In this document: positions 36,004-47,393 of the stretch, piece after piece
How the letters are laid out: every line of letters starts with the position of its first letter
How positions within the stretch are numbered: position 1 is the stretch's first letter
Assembly (NCBI GenBank): GCA_037953625.1
Contig: CM075649.1
Coordinates: 63,100,660-63,164,659 of the forward strand
DNA: 64,000 nucleotides
Direction: 5' to 3'
Source of the DNA: Crotalaria pallida
Taxonomy: Eukaryota > Streptophyta > Magnoliopsida > Fabales > Fabaceae
Position numbers and translations under genes: made by a program
Notes under the pieces: model-generated
What the model saw: only the letters and a program-made list of their open reading frames with translations
Told to the model about the DNA's origin: nothing
The model's database searches: none

Positions 36004-36323
36004 CACTAGGTAATTTGGTTGCTCCTGCTAGGGCGTTTGTACACCCATTAGGGACTTTATTCACCCATCAGGACTTTCACCCACTAGGCCTCACCCGTTA
36101 GGACTAATACATATAATCTTTGTTCATACTCATTAAATTCCTTAGCATATTCACTTTACATACTTTAATCCTTTTCACATTTTTCAGTCTTTTGATTTTC
36201 GTTGAATTGATCATTTTGGGACATCGACTCCTAACGGGGCATTTACACCTAGTGGGGCGTTTTAGCCTGATGGGTACCTAGGCCCTAATGGGGCGTTTGT
36301 ACACCTAGCAGGAACACCTAGTG
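36004..36323 (-). repeat. mirror-ordered set of seven complementary stem segments
   Basis: Left arms in order: CACTAGGT (36004-36011), CCTGCTAGG (36024-36032), TGTACA (36038-36043), CCCATTAGGG (36044-36053), ACCCATCAGG (36063-36072), CCCACTAGG (36080-36088), CCCGTTAGGA (36094-36103). Exact complements follow in reverse order at 36229-36238, 36248-36256, 36266-36275, 36283-36292, 36298-36303, 36304-36312 and 36316-36323. That makes about 62 paired bases around a 125-base loop. The left arms look like variants of one motif, yet each has its own matching partner. Confidence 0.9.
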
Positions 36324-36440
36324 TCCCAATGTCCCAATGATCAATTCAACCGTCCATATCAATCCAAACACATTCACCATAAAGCACACAATTTCAAATA
36401 GTCACTTATAACAAGTAGCAAAGATTTTCATTCAAACACT

Positions 36441-36445
36441 TACAA
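36441..36445. other. target-site duplication of LARD-B, left copy
   Basis: TACAA precedes the LTR start. The same five bases follow the other LTR at 57600-57604. Confidence 0.9.
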
Positions 36446-36809
36446 TGTAACACCCCGATTTGGCAACTTGAAAACCATAATCATCTTAAGAGAGAATTAG
36501 GGGCCATTTTTTTTTAAACAAACAAGTGATATGCCATATGAGAACGTTTAATTTTCCAAACATAGTTACAATTTAAAAAAACTCATGTTCTCATATTGCA
36601 CAACACCTTTCAAGTTCCAAACCGAGATGTCACGGGACATCGCACTTTGAAACTTGTTCTCCAATCATTACTCAAATAAGTTACCCCATTTGATTTGATT
36701 TCAAAACATCAGTACTTAACATAATCTTGTTTGGGGTTACAGCATATTAGAGCCAAGTGTCTAATAACTTGAAGTGGAGTACAATACTCAGGAGGGAATT
36801 ACCTATTTT

Positions 36810-37076
36810 CTAGTCATCGAACTTCTTCAAGTACTGGTCACATAGTACCAATGTGTCACTCGTCCTCATCCTCTCTCTTCTCTGGATCTCCACCATCGAG
36901 TTATCCGGTGTGTTATGAGTCTCCTTCTCCAAGAGAACGACCTTTTCGACTAATTCTGTTCTTTTGCGCTGGACTCCTAGGAAGAATACTACATGAGCCG
37001 CCACGATGTTGCTATCTCCTCTCATCAATGGTGCTCCTATCTCCCTGATCAGCTGAAATCTCGCAATGTTGTCCAT
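36810..37076 (-). CDS. 88-codon open frame inside the LTR (3' LTR copy), function unknown
   Basis: It is on the element's sense strand, downstream of the promoter region, near the primer-binding end of the LTR. It starts MDNIARFQLIREIG and ends QYLKKFDD. A charged, coiled-coil-like stretch (RKRTELVEKVVLLEKE) covers residues 38-53. No signal peptide or membrane segment is seen. The other LTR has the same frame with one changed residue (V47A). I do not recognise it. A chance frame in recently duplicated LTRs is the main alternative, since the LARD-A counterpart is not clearly conserved as protein. Confidence 0.3.
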   Translation of the reverse strand: MDNIARFQLIREIGAPLMRGDSNIVAAHVVFFLGVQRKRTELVEKVVLLEKETHNTPDNSMVEIQRRERMRTSDTLVLCDQYLKKFDD

Positions 37077-37523
37077 CTAGGATTCGCACAATTTCGCATA
37101 ACAGAATTGTAGGAGAAAGAGAGAGTGAGCTACCCAAAACGGCAATGTCGACTATGTGGGATTACATTAGGTAAATACTAAGATAGAATAAATGAAAAAG
37201 GAACATAACCCAACAATAGCATAAGGTAAATCAAGACAACACATATAACCATCAGGATGTACACACACATAATCACCCAATTAATCATTCCAGTATTTAC
37301 AAGCTCAAGACAATCACATCCTTCACCATGATACTTTTCTTCCATTCTCTCTCATTCCTCAAACTCACCAAATGTTTCAAGGGTATTCGTATCCACTTCC
37401 ACTCTTGGTATCCGCATTTTCATTATCATTATTATTTTGATCATTATTACACATATCTTTGAAATATCTTAGTTATTAAGTCTTATCAATTCGATTAGCA
37501 TCAATGATGAGGGGGAAACATCA

Positions 37524-37950
37524 TTGTGCTCACACACGTCTACATCTCCTCGGTCAACCTCCCAACCTAGTTGGAAGCAAACAGGAGTACAGGACCTTTA
37601 CCAAGTGGGCACGACAGTTGTCACAATACATAATGGTCCCAGACCAGGAGGATCTCGTCCTCAAATCATATCAATAACATTAAGGCTCACTGTCCACGCA
37701 GTGGCAAAACACAATGCCCCGTTCCAGTCCCTCTCACTGTTCTCGAATTGCCATAGGGGGCGACAGTACTATTCTAGTCTCGAGTTCAGAACTCACCACG
37801 GCATAGGACCGATCTGCCCGTACCACATGTGGAATTTGTTTGCCTAGAATAGCACTCAAGGCTTCATGGCGTATCACCGTCCTTGCCCTCCCCTATTGCA
37901 ATCACAACCCGAATATCCGCAGATATTCCGGGGTATCTTCCTCTCCACTA
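37524..37950 (-). other. stem-loop rich segment of LARD-B LTR
   Basis: Homologous to 3540-3985. GGTC-CCA-GACC (37635-37645) replaces GGCT-CCA-AGCC of LARD-A. CACTG/CAGTG (37688-37703) replaces the longer CACTGTA stem. The distant AGTACTATTCT pairing persists with one mismatch. Also present at 53044-53470. Confidence 0.6.
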
Positions 37951-39746
37951 CTTCGCACTCATACTCACCGCGTTAATTAATGTCTTTTAAAGATTTTAAA
38001 TTACGGCTTAGTCCTAATGATCGGTCCATCCTTAGTACATCCCTCTAATGAGACCGGATCGCTAATCGTACGCATCTAATCCCCCTAAATCTCACTCACT
38101 ATCATTTTACTCATCACAACATTATAGCATCACCTTTCTCTTTCTCAAGTCATAGCGCATTGCTCTCATCAACAGTAGCATCATTATTCCAAGCCAATTG
38201 AAACTCAGCACGCCATCATTGTCTTCTTTGCCAATTGTTACTCAGCAGCATCACTGGTGTCCTTTCTCACCACTTCGGGTTCAATAGCATCAGTAGCTCC
38301 AAATTTCCAATCATCATCTACGTTTCTCATACTTCATTCTCATTGTAACTTGTCCCTCTCTCTCTCTCTCTCTTATTCTCATTATTCGAATCCATTATTC
38401 TTTTCTTATCATTCTTAACTTATGATTTTTGTAATTTTATTACTAACGCACCACTAAATGTCTCCCAACCATATCATATAAATATAACCAATAAACGAAT
38501 CATAAAATAATTAAATAGCACAACATGAACATTCAGAAAACATATCATCATTCTCATAAGCCAATCTTAGTCGTTCGGGTGGATAGCTAGACCAAACAAA
38601 CAAGCGCTATCACATACACCACTACGCTAAATGAGATTGGAGTCCAATCTTTGAATTGATTGGACGCCTTAATATGTTACCTAATTACCATGGCGTCTTA
38701 AGGATAAGCCCCTCTCTCACCTCGATGACGAACATCCTATAGCTCTCCAAGGTTTCCCGATCATCTCTTCTTGCCTCTTATCCTCTCGTCCATCGCTCAA
38801 CTAAGACATTTTCCCGTGCATTAGAAACGGACTCGATACATTTGGTGAATTCGTTTTGAAAACAATTTTATTTTATTTTATTTTATTTTTAAAACTTGTT
38901 ATCATCATCCAAGATTTTCAAATTCAATTCAAATTCATGCTTAAAACAGTTCTTAAGAAAATCTTTGAAAACAATTCAAAAACACTCTTTTATTCAAGTA
39001 AACTTCCTTAATTGAAAACGTTAGGTTATAAAAACATTATTTTTAAAACACTTATCCACTACAAGAAATTCATTGATTACCGAGGGCCAAATCCCTCGGT
39101 AACAAACAAAAATCCGTCGGTAACCCGTTATTACCGACGGCCAACCGACGGCCTCGATTCTCTCGGTAAAAGTGGCGTTGGTAACATTTACCGAGGGAAA
39201 TGCCCTCGGTAAATTACCGAGGCCTTACCGAGGGCTAATTCCTTGGAAAAAATTTTGTTTTAGTGAGGGCTTATCCCTCGGTATTACCGAGGGCTTTACA
39301 GAGGGCAAGGTCCTCGGAAAAAATTTTCATTTAGCGAGGGGCTTGGCCCTCGGTAATTGAAACTTTTACCGAGAGGTACAACCCTCGGTAACTGGAACGA
39401 AAATTGCTTATAATACCGACGGATTTTGCCCTCAGTAATTTAAAAGACAAAAAAAAAACCTAGGGCTTATTTTAAATTATGTAAATTTTTTAGTATCTGA
39501 TTAACATTTTTATAAAACGACAATGATGTAAATTTTTTTTAATAAGAAAAACAATTATCATATACTCCCAACGATAAAAATTACTAATTCAGGAATTACT
39601 AAAAAGTTAATGAAATTTTAAATACAAGGCAACAAAATATTCGAAGGGTACCTAACATCCAAAGTTAATCTTACCCAATATCCAAACTACCTAACAAACT
39701 ACGAAAATACCAAATATGCGACATCTTATTACATAAACCATATGTT

Positions 39747-40143
39747 TTAATCATTATAACTATCATAACCATCATCGTCATCTGCGCCCAAGTTCTGGTC
39801 ATGGTCATGCGGGCTAGGTGGAGGTGAGCGAGGCAAAATGTTTTGCATGACGATCTGCTCAAGACTAGCCAATCTTTCTTTCAGTGTTTGATTTTCTAAA
39901 GTCAAGGTATTGACTCGATCTTCAAGATGCTGCTGGGTGGTAGTAGATCCTGATGGCTGGGTAAGTGGTTTTTGACCTCGGACAACATAAGAAACTGCAC
40001 TTCCGGTACCATATACTTTCCCTTTTTTTCCCACCAGCTGCTTCCAACCAACAACGAGCCTTCAATTCATCTAGATTATTTGAGGCAGAACTCTCTGGTG
40101 ACTGCGACGATATAGCTTGCTCAAGCCTCATCATATAATCCTC
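39747..40143 (-). pseudogene. C-terminal exon of a plant En/Spm-type (Ptta) transposase-like protein, frameshifted
   Basis: On the minus strand an acceptor (TTGCAG) precedes an exon at 40143. It reads EDYMMRLEQAISS, NLDELKARCWLEAAGG, then KVYGTGSAVSYVV, a coiled-coil stretch (LEDRVNTLTLENQTLKERLA) and an acidic Asp-rich tail to a stop at 39747. The two halves are in different frames around an A run near 40028, so the reading frame is broken. This order (GxGS segment followed by a coiled coil) resembles the end of Ptta/En/Spm transposase-family proteins. No upstream exons were recognised. Its place near one end of the CACTA element fits a relic of the mother element's own gene. Confidence 0.6.
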
Positions 40144-42802
40144 CTGCAATTGAGGATTAATTAATACACAAATTGAAACTCTTAACAATAAGTGAACAAT
40201 CAGCCATATTATACTATGCACCAGCAACCTGCTACAAACTTACATTGTGAAAACAACATTCACACCTCAGTATTCCAGACTCAAGCCAGTACTATGCATA
40301 AAAATGATAGTATTACAAATTATAGTAGAATTTCCGGCTATTATTTTAACCCAAAAGTGTTTATTAGTTTCAAGACGAAAGCTGATTCGGCTGCGCAAAT
40401 ACCACTCCCATATTTAATCTAATCTACTTCTATTTAAATGCAACAGCTTGAATAAAATTCAGATTCATGTTTTAAAGCTCATGTCCTTTTCAGAAGGCAT
40501 TTAGCTCAATCGGATTAGCAAATGAACTACGACTGGCCAAATGCAACAAAGCAAAACACTTCGCCCAATCCTACCACAAAGCAGTGACTCCAATAGAAAA
40601 TACGAACCAACCAACTTAAAACAACACCTTGAACACTCTATTAGCAGACCATCACACAAAAGACTAATTAACTGGCTACCATTTTAATCTACAGAACTAA
40701 ATAATAGGCATTCAATACACTACCAACAATAACATTAAAAGCAAAATAACATGTAGGGACTGCAACAAGCATACAAAAGTAAAACAGAGCAAAACAACAG
40801 CAAAGGAAAAACAAACTATTAATCAAGAACGAGCAAAGCTGAATTGGATGCATATCTGAGAGTGCGACAACGATGAACAACAGCAACTAGCAAGGGACAA
40901 TAACAGCGAGAGACAGCAGCGTTTGTAGAAATTTGAAGAGGTTTTTTGTCATAAAAATTACATTATGTTTTGACTTTTGATCTCTAATATCTGATCTGTA
41001 CTATGCATTTGTATAAGAATGCTAGGCAAAATTGGTGCAAACAGGTTTTGAGGATCATGAAAAGATGTGGTATAAGAATTTGTATAAGAATGCTAGGCAA
41101 AATACAATAAGGATTTGATCTGTTAAGGAGATTATCTTGTCTGAAATGTGTAAACTGGGCTTTAGATTGGGATTTAGGTTTGAGGAAGCAGAGAGCGTAA
41201 GCTCTATGGAGAAAGAGGCTTGGCTACACTAGAAACTCGGCATGAAGATCATTTCTCCAGGAACACAATTGAATACACCATTGTAAAGGCTATTTAACCA
41301 AAACAGGGCATGAGAAAATTATTGTTATGCATGAAGATCAATTAGGCAGTTAACAACAACTCACTAATTCTTTTACAACCAAAAACACAGTCTCAAACAT
41401 TAAAAGAAAAAAGAAAAAAAAAAGCATGCATAAGAGTGAATTAACTATGCATTTGATATCAACTTAAATGAAATTCTAAAAGGATTAACTTAAACAGAAA
41501 TGCACAAGTTGCCTATACAGACTGAGAAGTTCTTCTCCAAACAAAAAACTCAGATAAAAAACTGAGAAAGGAACTGAGAAGGGAAAGGAACTAAAGGAAC
41601 TGAGAAGTTCCATGTGAAAAAGTTTGGTTCCGAAGAAGCGGAAAACTTAGTTATTTATGCTTTACGCATGATGTCTTTATCTACTTAGGCTCATGAAATT
41701 CAGTTTTTAGCATAACTGCTCATAGTGCTCAAGTTCTAACTTTAATTGTAAATCTTAATGTTAGGAAATATTATTGCTGCCTGTGGAACATAGGCATACT
41801 GATAACAGTTAAACAAGTTTCAAAATTCAGATATCATTTGGCTGCCTTTCAATGCAATCGTGCATCCAGAGTAGACAAGTAATGCATATTGAAATCAATT
41901 TATCTATGAAGTGAAAACACGATTACATTTATCATTATCGGATAAAGTGTAGGAACTCATCAAAAGGGTTTAATGTTTTATTAACGTTTATAGCTCCAAC
42001 ATAGCAAAAGTACAAAGAAGAAACAAAAAAAGGAAGAGAGCACGTGCAAGCGATACTCTCCTTAGTCCTTAAAATATTAGCAAGTTCTAAACTGGAGAGA
42101 TATGTATAACTTATAGATGAATAAAAACAGAAATAGAAAAGTGAGGAAGAGAAAGTACTTTCTAGTGCTTCAAATTAGGAAAGATAATTCCCACACCAAA
42201 AACAGCAGGCTACTTAGCAAGACTAAAATTCCGCCTCATTTTATCATTTCTTTATTTTGAGAATATGTTCATACCACATCAATGAGCCAAAAAAAAACAC
42301 TGAAAGATATGCTTATACGGTTATACCTCTTTCGTAGTTTCAGTTAAAGATATTGCAGAAGGAGAGAAATCTTCCTATTCAGCAGCCTTTTCTCTAGCAA
42401 GGGCAACAACACTTTCAGGGAAGTTTGCAAATTCAGCTCCTGTTACTAGAACACCATCCGAAAAAAGGGACAAAAATTAGATTGAAGTCTCAAAGGAAAA
42501 TGGAGAAAAGAAAAAGAAAAAATGAACATTATTACAGAAATTATTTCAGTTCAACAAGGGATATTTCTGCAGTCAGATATCTATGCTAAAAATCAATTAT
42601 CTCACAACAAGATTCCAGAAAGCAAACTAAGTACGACATCCAATAAAGGATGTCCAACAGGATTCATCATAGAATGCATAGAATGGATATCTCCTCTTTC
42701 GTTGTTGCATGCAAATTATATCTATCTATCTATCTATCTATTTATTGTACATACATGCAACCCCTGTATGGGGTTAACATATGTATAGGATTACAGGCAA
42801 TG

Positions 42803-42849
<47 letters not shown>

Positions 42850-43162
42850 ACACACACAATAAAGATACAAGTATGTATAGGATTACAGGCAATGCTCATA
42901 TATATAAACAAACCTACATCGAATCAGTATTCTTAATGCATGTTGTTGTCCTTTAATTTATTGATCCACTACTGATCTAGCTCCGGTTAAGTAAGTTTAA
43001 GGTAAACAATAGTTATCCTGTTCATCAGTAAATAATCCATGCTTCTATTAATTAATTTCTCCATCCTTTCTTTCTTTACTTTTTGCAGAGAAAATGGTTT
43101 AGCTGCTTAAGAGGATCTACATAATCGTGAGGAACCTTTTCAATTCATGATGCATAATAAGC

Positions 43163-43194
<32 letters not shown>

Positions 43195-43881
43195 TGCAAT
43201 CTGGAGCTTCATTATTAAAAAGCTATGATAGATGGGTTCTGATCTGTAATCTCTATTATCCTAATTAATAGCGTACGTATGTAGGAGCAAATCATACAAC
43301 AAAAATAGGAAACCAACAAAAGGATGGAAAGCCCGAGTTTTAGCTGTATAACTTGCGCTCTTTCAACATTTCAAACTACAGATTATACTAGATGAAACAA
43401 AGGGACAAAAATTAGAAATAGAAAAAATGACTAATTACTCATAAAATTTTGTATGGACTTTAGCCTGATAGATCCACACTTTTATACTCACTTTAGCTCC
43501 ACAGTACAACACGGTAAAAGGTGAAAATGTAACAAAGTCTGTGACGAGGGTGGGAGAGGATACTCGTTAAAAACCATACATGTGAAAAAATTCTTATGAC
43601 ATAATGATGCTATGCTTCTTTCACGAGAACTAAACTAATCTCCAAGAAGATGAAATCTCTTGCATAAAATTCACACAGAATGTTACAATAGAGGTACAGA
43701 GAGACAAAATAAAAGACGGATCATAACTTGTATCAATTACTCACATTATTATGAGGTGCTATTACATATAAATATCAATTATTTTTTGATAAACCCTCAC
43801 ATGCATGTGTTCTACTGTTCAACACACGAACCTAAACATTCACAGACTTTGTTAAAAAATGATAAATGTAATCTACAGATC
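40144..43881. other. CACTA interior without a confident gene
   Basis: AT-rich sequence. It includes an exon-like minus-strand stretch at 42360-42460 (reading GVLVTGAEFANFPESVVALA before a stop) that I could not identify, and (TA)n runs at 42807-42846 and 43163-43191. A ~35-base duplication, GTATAGGATTACAGGCAATG, lies near 42780 and 42877. Probably a mixture of captured and filler DNA. Confidence 0.4.
42807..42846. repeat. (TA)n microsatellite
   Basis: About twenty TA dinucleotides in a row. A second shorter run is at 43163-43191. Confidence 0.95.
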
Positions 43882-44034
43882 AGAGCCATATTCATTTTCT
43901 TGAGAGTTCTTAAGCATGAGTACAAGTGCTGATACACATAGACCAACGGCAACCAAACGCAGAAAAGTCTCAGCTGTGCGTAGGGTACAGCATTTGGCTT
44001 CTAATTCCTCCCCAGATACAAGTCCCATCACCAA
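43882..44034 (-). pseudogene. captured first exon of a CASP-like membrane protein (CASPL2 type)
   Basis: On the minus strand a frame from ATG at 44028 (or 44034) reads LRTAETFLRLVAVGLCVSAL and VLMLKNSQENEYGS. This matches the N-terminal cytosolic end and first transmembrane helix of CASP-like proteins, four-helix membrane proteins related to Casparian strip scaffolds. After the GS the frame ends within three codons, so the remaining exons are absent. The upstream sequence in the same frame is a GC-rich tandem repeat. I infer that the CACTA element picked up a gene fragment. Confidence 0.75.
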
Positions 44035-44097
44035 TTGCATGGGAAAAAAGGAAAAGAAGAAAAGAGTAAAAGAGGAAGAATAAATATGAAACCACGA

Positions 44098-44205
44098 ACC
44101 TGGGTGCTGGGGGACGGCGCCGTCGTTGTGGGTGCTGGGGGAGGGAGCGCTCGTCGGGGGTGCTGGGGGACGGCGCCGTCGTCGTGGGTGCTGAGGGACG
44201 GCGCA
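44098..44205. repeat. GC-rich tandem repeat upstream of the CASP-like exon
   Basis: Four imperfect copies of GGGTGCTGGGGGACGGCGCC, unit about 24-27 bases. It gives a Pro/Arg-rich reading on the minus strand that is probably not protein. Confidence 0.8.
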
Positions 44206-44298
44206 GTTCACCGGGGAGCAGCGTGAGAGGGAAAGTGGAAGTGAGGGCTATCAGATCTGTGTTAGCTGGTCAGAGTGAAATGAAAGGGTATATGGAAA

Positions 44299-45312
44299 GG
44301 GTTTTAATTTATTGACCCCAGTTTAATCATCTGACCACCTTTTTTTTGCCAAAATCCAAAAATACCCTTACTAAAACATACTTGCTGGGCCTGAGCGAGA
44401 ATGCAAAAAAATAAATAAATAAATAAAGCTCGCTGACCCTTTGTAAAATTACACACTCGCTGAGGCCTGAGCGAGAATTACAAAAACAAAAAAAAAAAAA
44501 CAACTCGCTGACCCTCAGCGAGCTATGTAGAAAAAACCAATAGCTCGCTCCTGTATCAGCGAGTTTGTAATTTTACAAGCTCGCTGACCCATCACCGAAC
44601 TTTATTTTTTTTTTCCCTTGTTTGCCTTCTCGCTGTAGGATCAGCGAGTTTGTATTTTTTACACAGCTCGCTGACCCATCAGCGAGCTTTAATTTTTTTT
44701 TATGTTTCTCCTTCTCGCTGACCCACAAGCGATATTGTTAATCTGAAAAAAAGTTAAAGGCCACTTCATACGTAGTTGAGCTACTTGTACTCTTTGGCCA
44801 CTCCAACACCGTCATTCTTCGTTTCTCTTTCTTTCAACCCATAACTTTCTTCCACTCTGCTTCAAACTCTAATAATCAAACCGAAAAGACCATGTTTCTT
44901 CACATGTTCATAATTCCCACCATGCTGTTCTTTTTACTACTTATGACTATGACTGCTGTAGAGTTAGTTTCCTTTAACTTATCTACTTTCATGCCAAACC
45001 TGTACCTTATAAAGTTCCAGGGTGATGCCTTTTCTTCAAATGGAGTTCTGCAGCTCACAAAGTAGATTAATAATCTCACTAGGGGGTCAGCGAGAAGGAG
45101 AAAAATAAAAAAAAAATAAAGCTCGCTGACCCTACAGCGAGAAGACAAAAAAGAGAAAAAAAATAAAGCGCGCTGATGGGTCAGCGAGCTTTTAAAATTA
45201 CAAACTCGCTGACCCAGAAGCGAGCTATTGGTTTTTGGGTAAGGATGTTTTTGGGTTTTGGCAAAAAAAAGAGGGTCAAATAATTAAATTGGGGGTCAAT
45301 AAATTAAAACCC
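44299..45312. mobile_element. 1-kb inverted-repeat transposon carrying a gene fragment (Pack-TIR type)
   Basis: Ends GGGTTTTAATTTATTGACCCC and its complement, flanked by the 8-bp duplication TATGGAAA (44291-44298 and 45313-45320). The terminal inverted repeats are long and unequal (about 440 and 245 bases). They contain many CTCGCTGACCC and CAGCGAG units that pair with each other. The centre (about 44760-45064) is unrelated host gene DNA. An 8-bp duplication suggests hAT, long inverted repeats suggest a Mutator-like element. The superfamily is unresolved. Confidence 0.85.
44892..45065 (+). pseudogene. captured 5' end of an L-type (legume-type) lectin gene
   Basis: From ATG at 44892 a 57-codon frame starts with a hydrophobic signal peptide (IIPTMLFFLLLMTMTAVE). 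It continues into the first strands of a legume-lectin domain: SFNLSTF, PNLYLIKFQGDAF, SSNGVLQLTK. It stops at TAG 45063, where transposon inverted-repeat sequence begins. About 130 bases of pyrimidine-rich, leader-like sequence precede it. Such domains occur in secreted seed lectins and in lectin receptor kinases. The carbohydrate-binding residues lie further downstream and are absent. If transcribed it would give a short secreted peptide. More likely it is a non-functional capture. Confidence 0.85.
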
Positions 45313-47393
45313 TATGGAAAAAGAGTATAAAAAAGATTTACCGAGGGCATGGGCAATTTATTATTACCGAGGGCCAAAATCCCTCGGTAATACCGAGGGC
45401 CTTTTATTGTTACCGACGGCTAATGTTCTTCGGTAACTTTTATTGATTAAAATTTAACATTTATTTATTTATTATGATATTTCCGAGGGAATTTTCGACG
45501 GGAAGGCCCTCGGTAATTTTTCACGAAGGCGGGAAATTTTTTTATTGTTACCGAGGGCTCATTCTCTCGGTAATTCTATTTTTACCGACGGACACGGGGG
45601 CCCTCGGTATTTGGCGCCGGTAATAGTGTTAATTCTTGTAGTGATCAAAATGCAAGAATTTAAGGATAAGACTCGAGGATTCCATTAACTAGCTCGTAAA
45701 AATCCCGAAACATTCATCATTCACTCATTGCAAAACACACGTAGGTTTAAGAAAACAATTAATTGAATTACAATGCTAATACACACAAATTCAATTATGT
45801 AGAAAGGGATAATTTAATTTCATTTCTTAACTAGGTCATGGCAAAACCGAATTGTTCATACTCAACAGTTCCTGATTACTAAAAATTTCTAGACCTTGAA
45901 ATTATAGGATTTTCATTAATTCAATTAATTTTACCTATTCCTAGTCTCTAAAGAAGAAAAGAAATTACATCATTTCATCAAACAGATAGTAGCATAAGCA
46001 TAGCATATAGAAATTCTTCTAATCACCTAAACATATATTACCCAGATCATTTAAATGAGGTCTTGCAATGACATAGCACACAAAAAAATAAAATCATTCC
46101 ATGCCTTCAAAGATTGAAACCGTGAGCATCATAGGGAAATTTTAACAACTTCTATTCAAACAACAATTAAAGCTACAAGTCATTTCATGTATACGCTTTT
46201 ATGAGGTTAATCTTGGTCTATATGCAATTCAAATGATTATTAAGTACACTTCCCTATTTCCTATCTCTAGGTCGAGGGTTACCACACCTAAGACAAGGAT
46301 CTTAGTCTACTTTTTGACATATTAAGGGCAATTAATCAAAGCAAATCATATAGATCACACATCACCATTTAATCACACCAACATGTATGAACCATTATGA
46401 GGTTTTCTTTAAACCTTTTGATTAAAATTCGAACTCATAGCTTTCCAAAATAAAAACATGTTTTATAACTTAATCTTCAAAAAGAATAACATGCATGAAC
46501 TCAAGATCTCTAAATCTTTCTCTAATGCATACATGCACCCGATAATCAATCACCAAAACATATTTAGCACTCATGGCCGAATGACCTTCCTTTCAACATC
46601 ACAACTATAAAACAAGTCTTTAAATCAAAGCATGCTCATAAGAGGAAAATCATTCTAAGGTACATTATCCTACTTATTTCTACTAGACCGAGACATACAC
46701 GAAGGGAAACATAGCCTTTTTCATTTGAAACTTGACATGCAAAGCCTCAAAGTCCTAACTTTTGTCAACAAACATGGATTAATGACAACACATACAAAGA
46801 TCAACCAAAAATCATTACAAATCAACATGCAAAGCTAAAAATCCCTATTTTCTTCTTAAATGAACTTTGATCATGAAATTGTTAATCAAACATTCTCATA
46901 TATGCACATAGGTCACGGTTTGAGTACAAAAAAAATCAACAGACAAGACATAAATTCTTCATTTTGTTACCAATCAAACCTAGATCATAAATTATATACT
47001 AATCTTTTTCATAAAAACCTCACGGTTCACGGATTGAATACAAAGACTTGATCATGCAAGGCATAAATTCCTCACTACATCACAACCCGAATTCAGAGCA
47101 TGTAGAAGTTTATCAAATAGTCATATAGAAGTACATGGATCACGGTTTAAGCAAAGAAAATTATTATGCAAAACTTGAAATCTTCACTTTTTCACAAATC
47201 AACTTAGATCATAATTTACTTACCAAAACTTTTCATAGAAACCATATAGATCACCATTTTAAAGAAGAAACCCATCATGCAAGGAGTTTCAATTTTGTGT
47301 TCTCAAAATTTCCAATACTTTAGATCCTATAGAAAGTTGCTTAGAAAATCATCAAGATCCAATTGAAAAGAGTCACCACCGGGGCATAGAGTC

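Larger units (their letters stand above)
35472..36445 (-). repeat. 5' LTR of element D, inner segment
   Basis: Starts TGTAACACCTAGC beside the primer site and is interrupted at 36446 by LARD-B. It resumes at 57605. The LTR would be about 2,617 bases without the insertion. It carries two unusual structured blocks (35846-35941 and 36004-36323). Confidence 0.85.
39057..45643. mobile_element. CACTA transposon, non-autonomous, 6.6 kb
   Basis: Ends CACTACAAGAA and TTCTTGTAGTG, flanked by the 3-bp duplication ATC (39054-39056 and 45644-45646). The intact LTR copy at 54565 shows the empty site. Subterminal regions (39085-39440 and 45335-45610) are packed with TACCGAGGGC/GCCCTCGGTA repeats in both orientations. 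These are expected to be transposase-binding sites, as in other CACTA elements. Only a fragment of a transposase-like gene remains. The interior carries host gene pieces and another transposon. Confidence 0.93.

Noticed and set aside
42360..42460. Minus-strand exon reading GVLVTGAEFANFPESVVALA
   Set aside because: Protein-like but too short and unmatched to any family I know. Splice borders are weak, so it is only mentioned as part of the CACTA interior.
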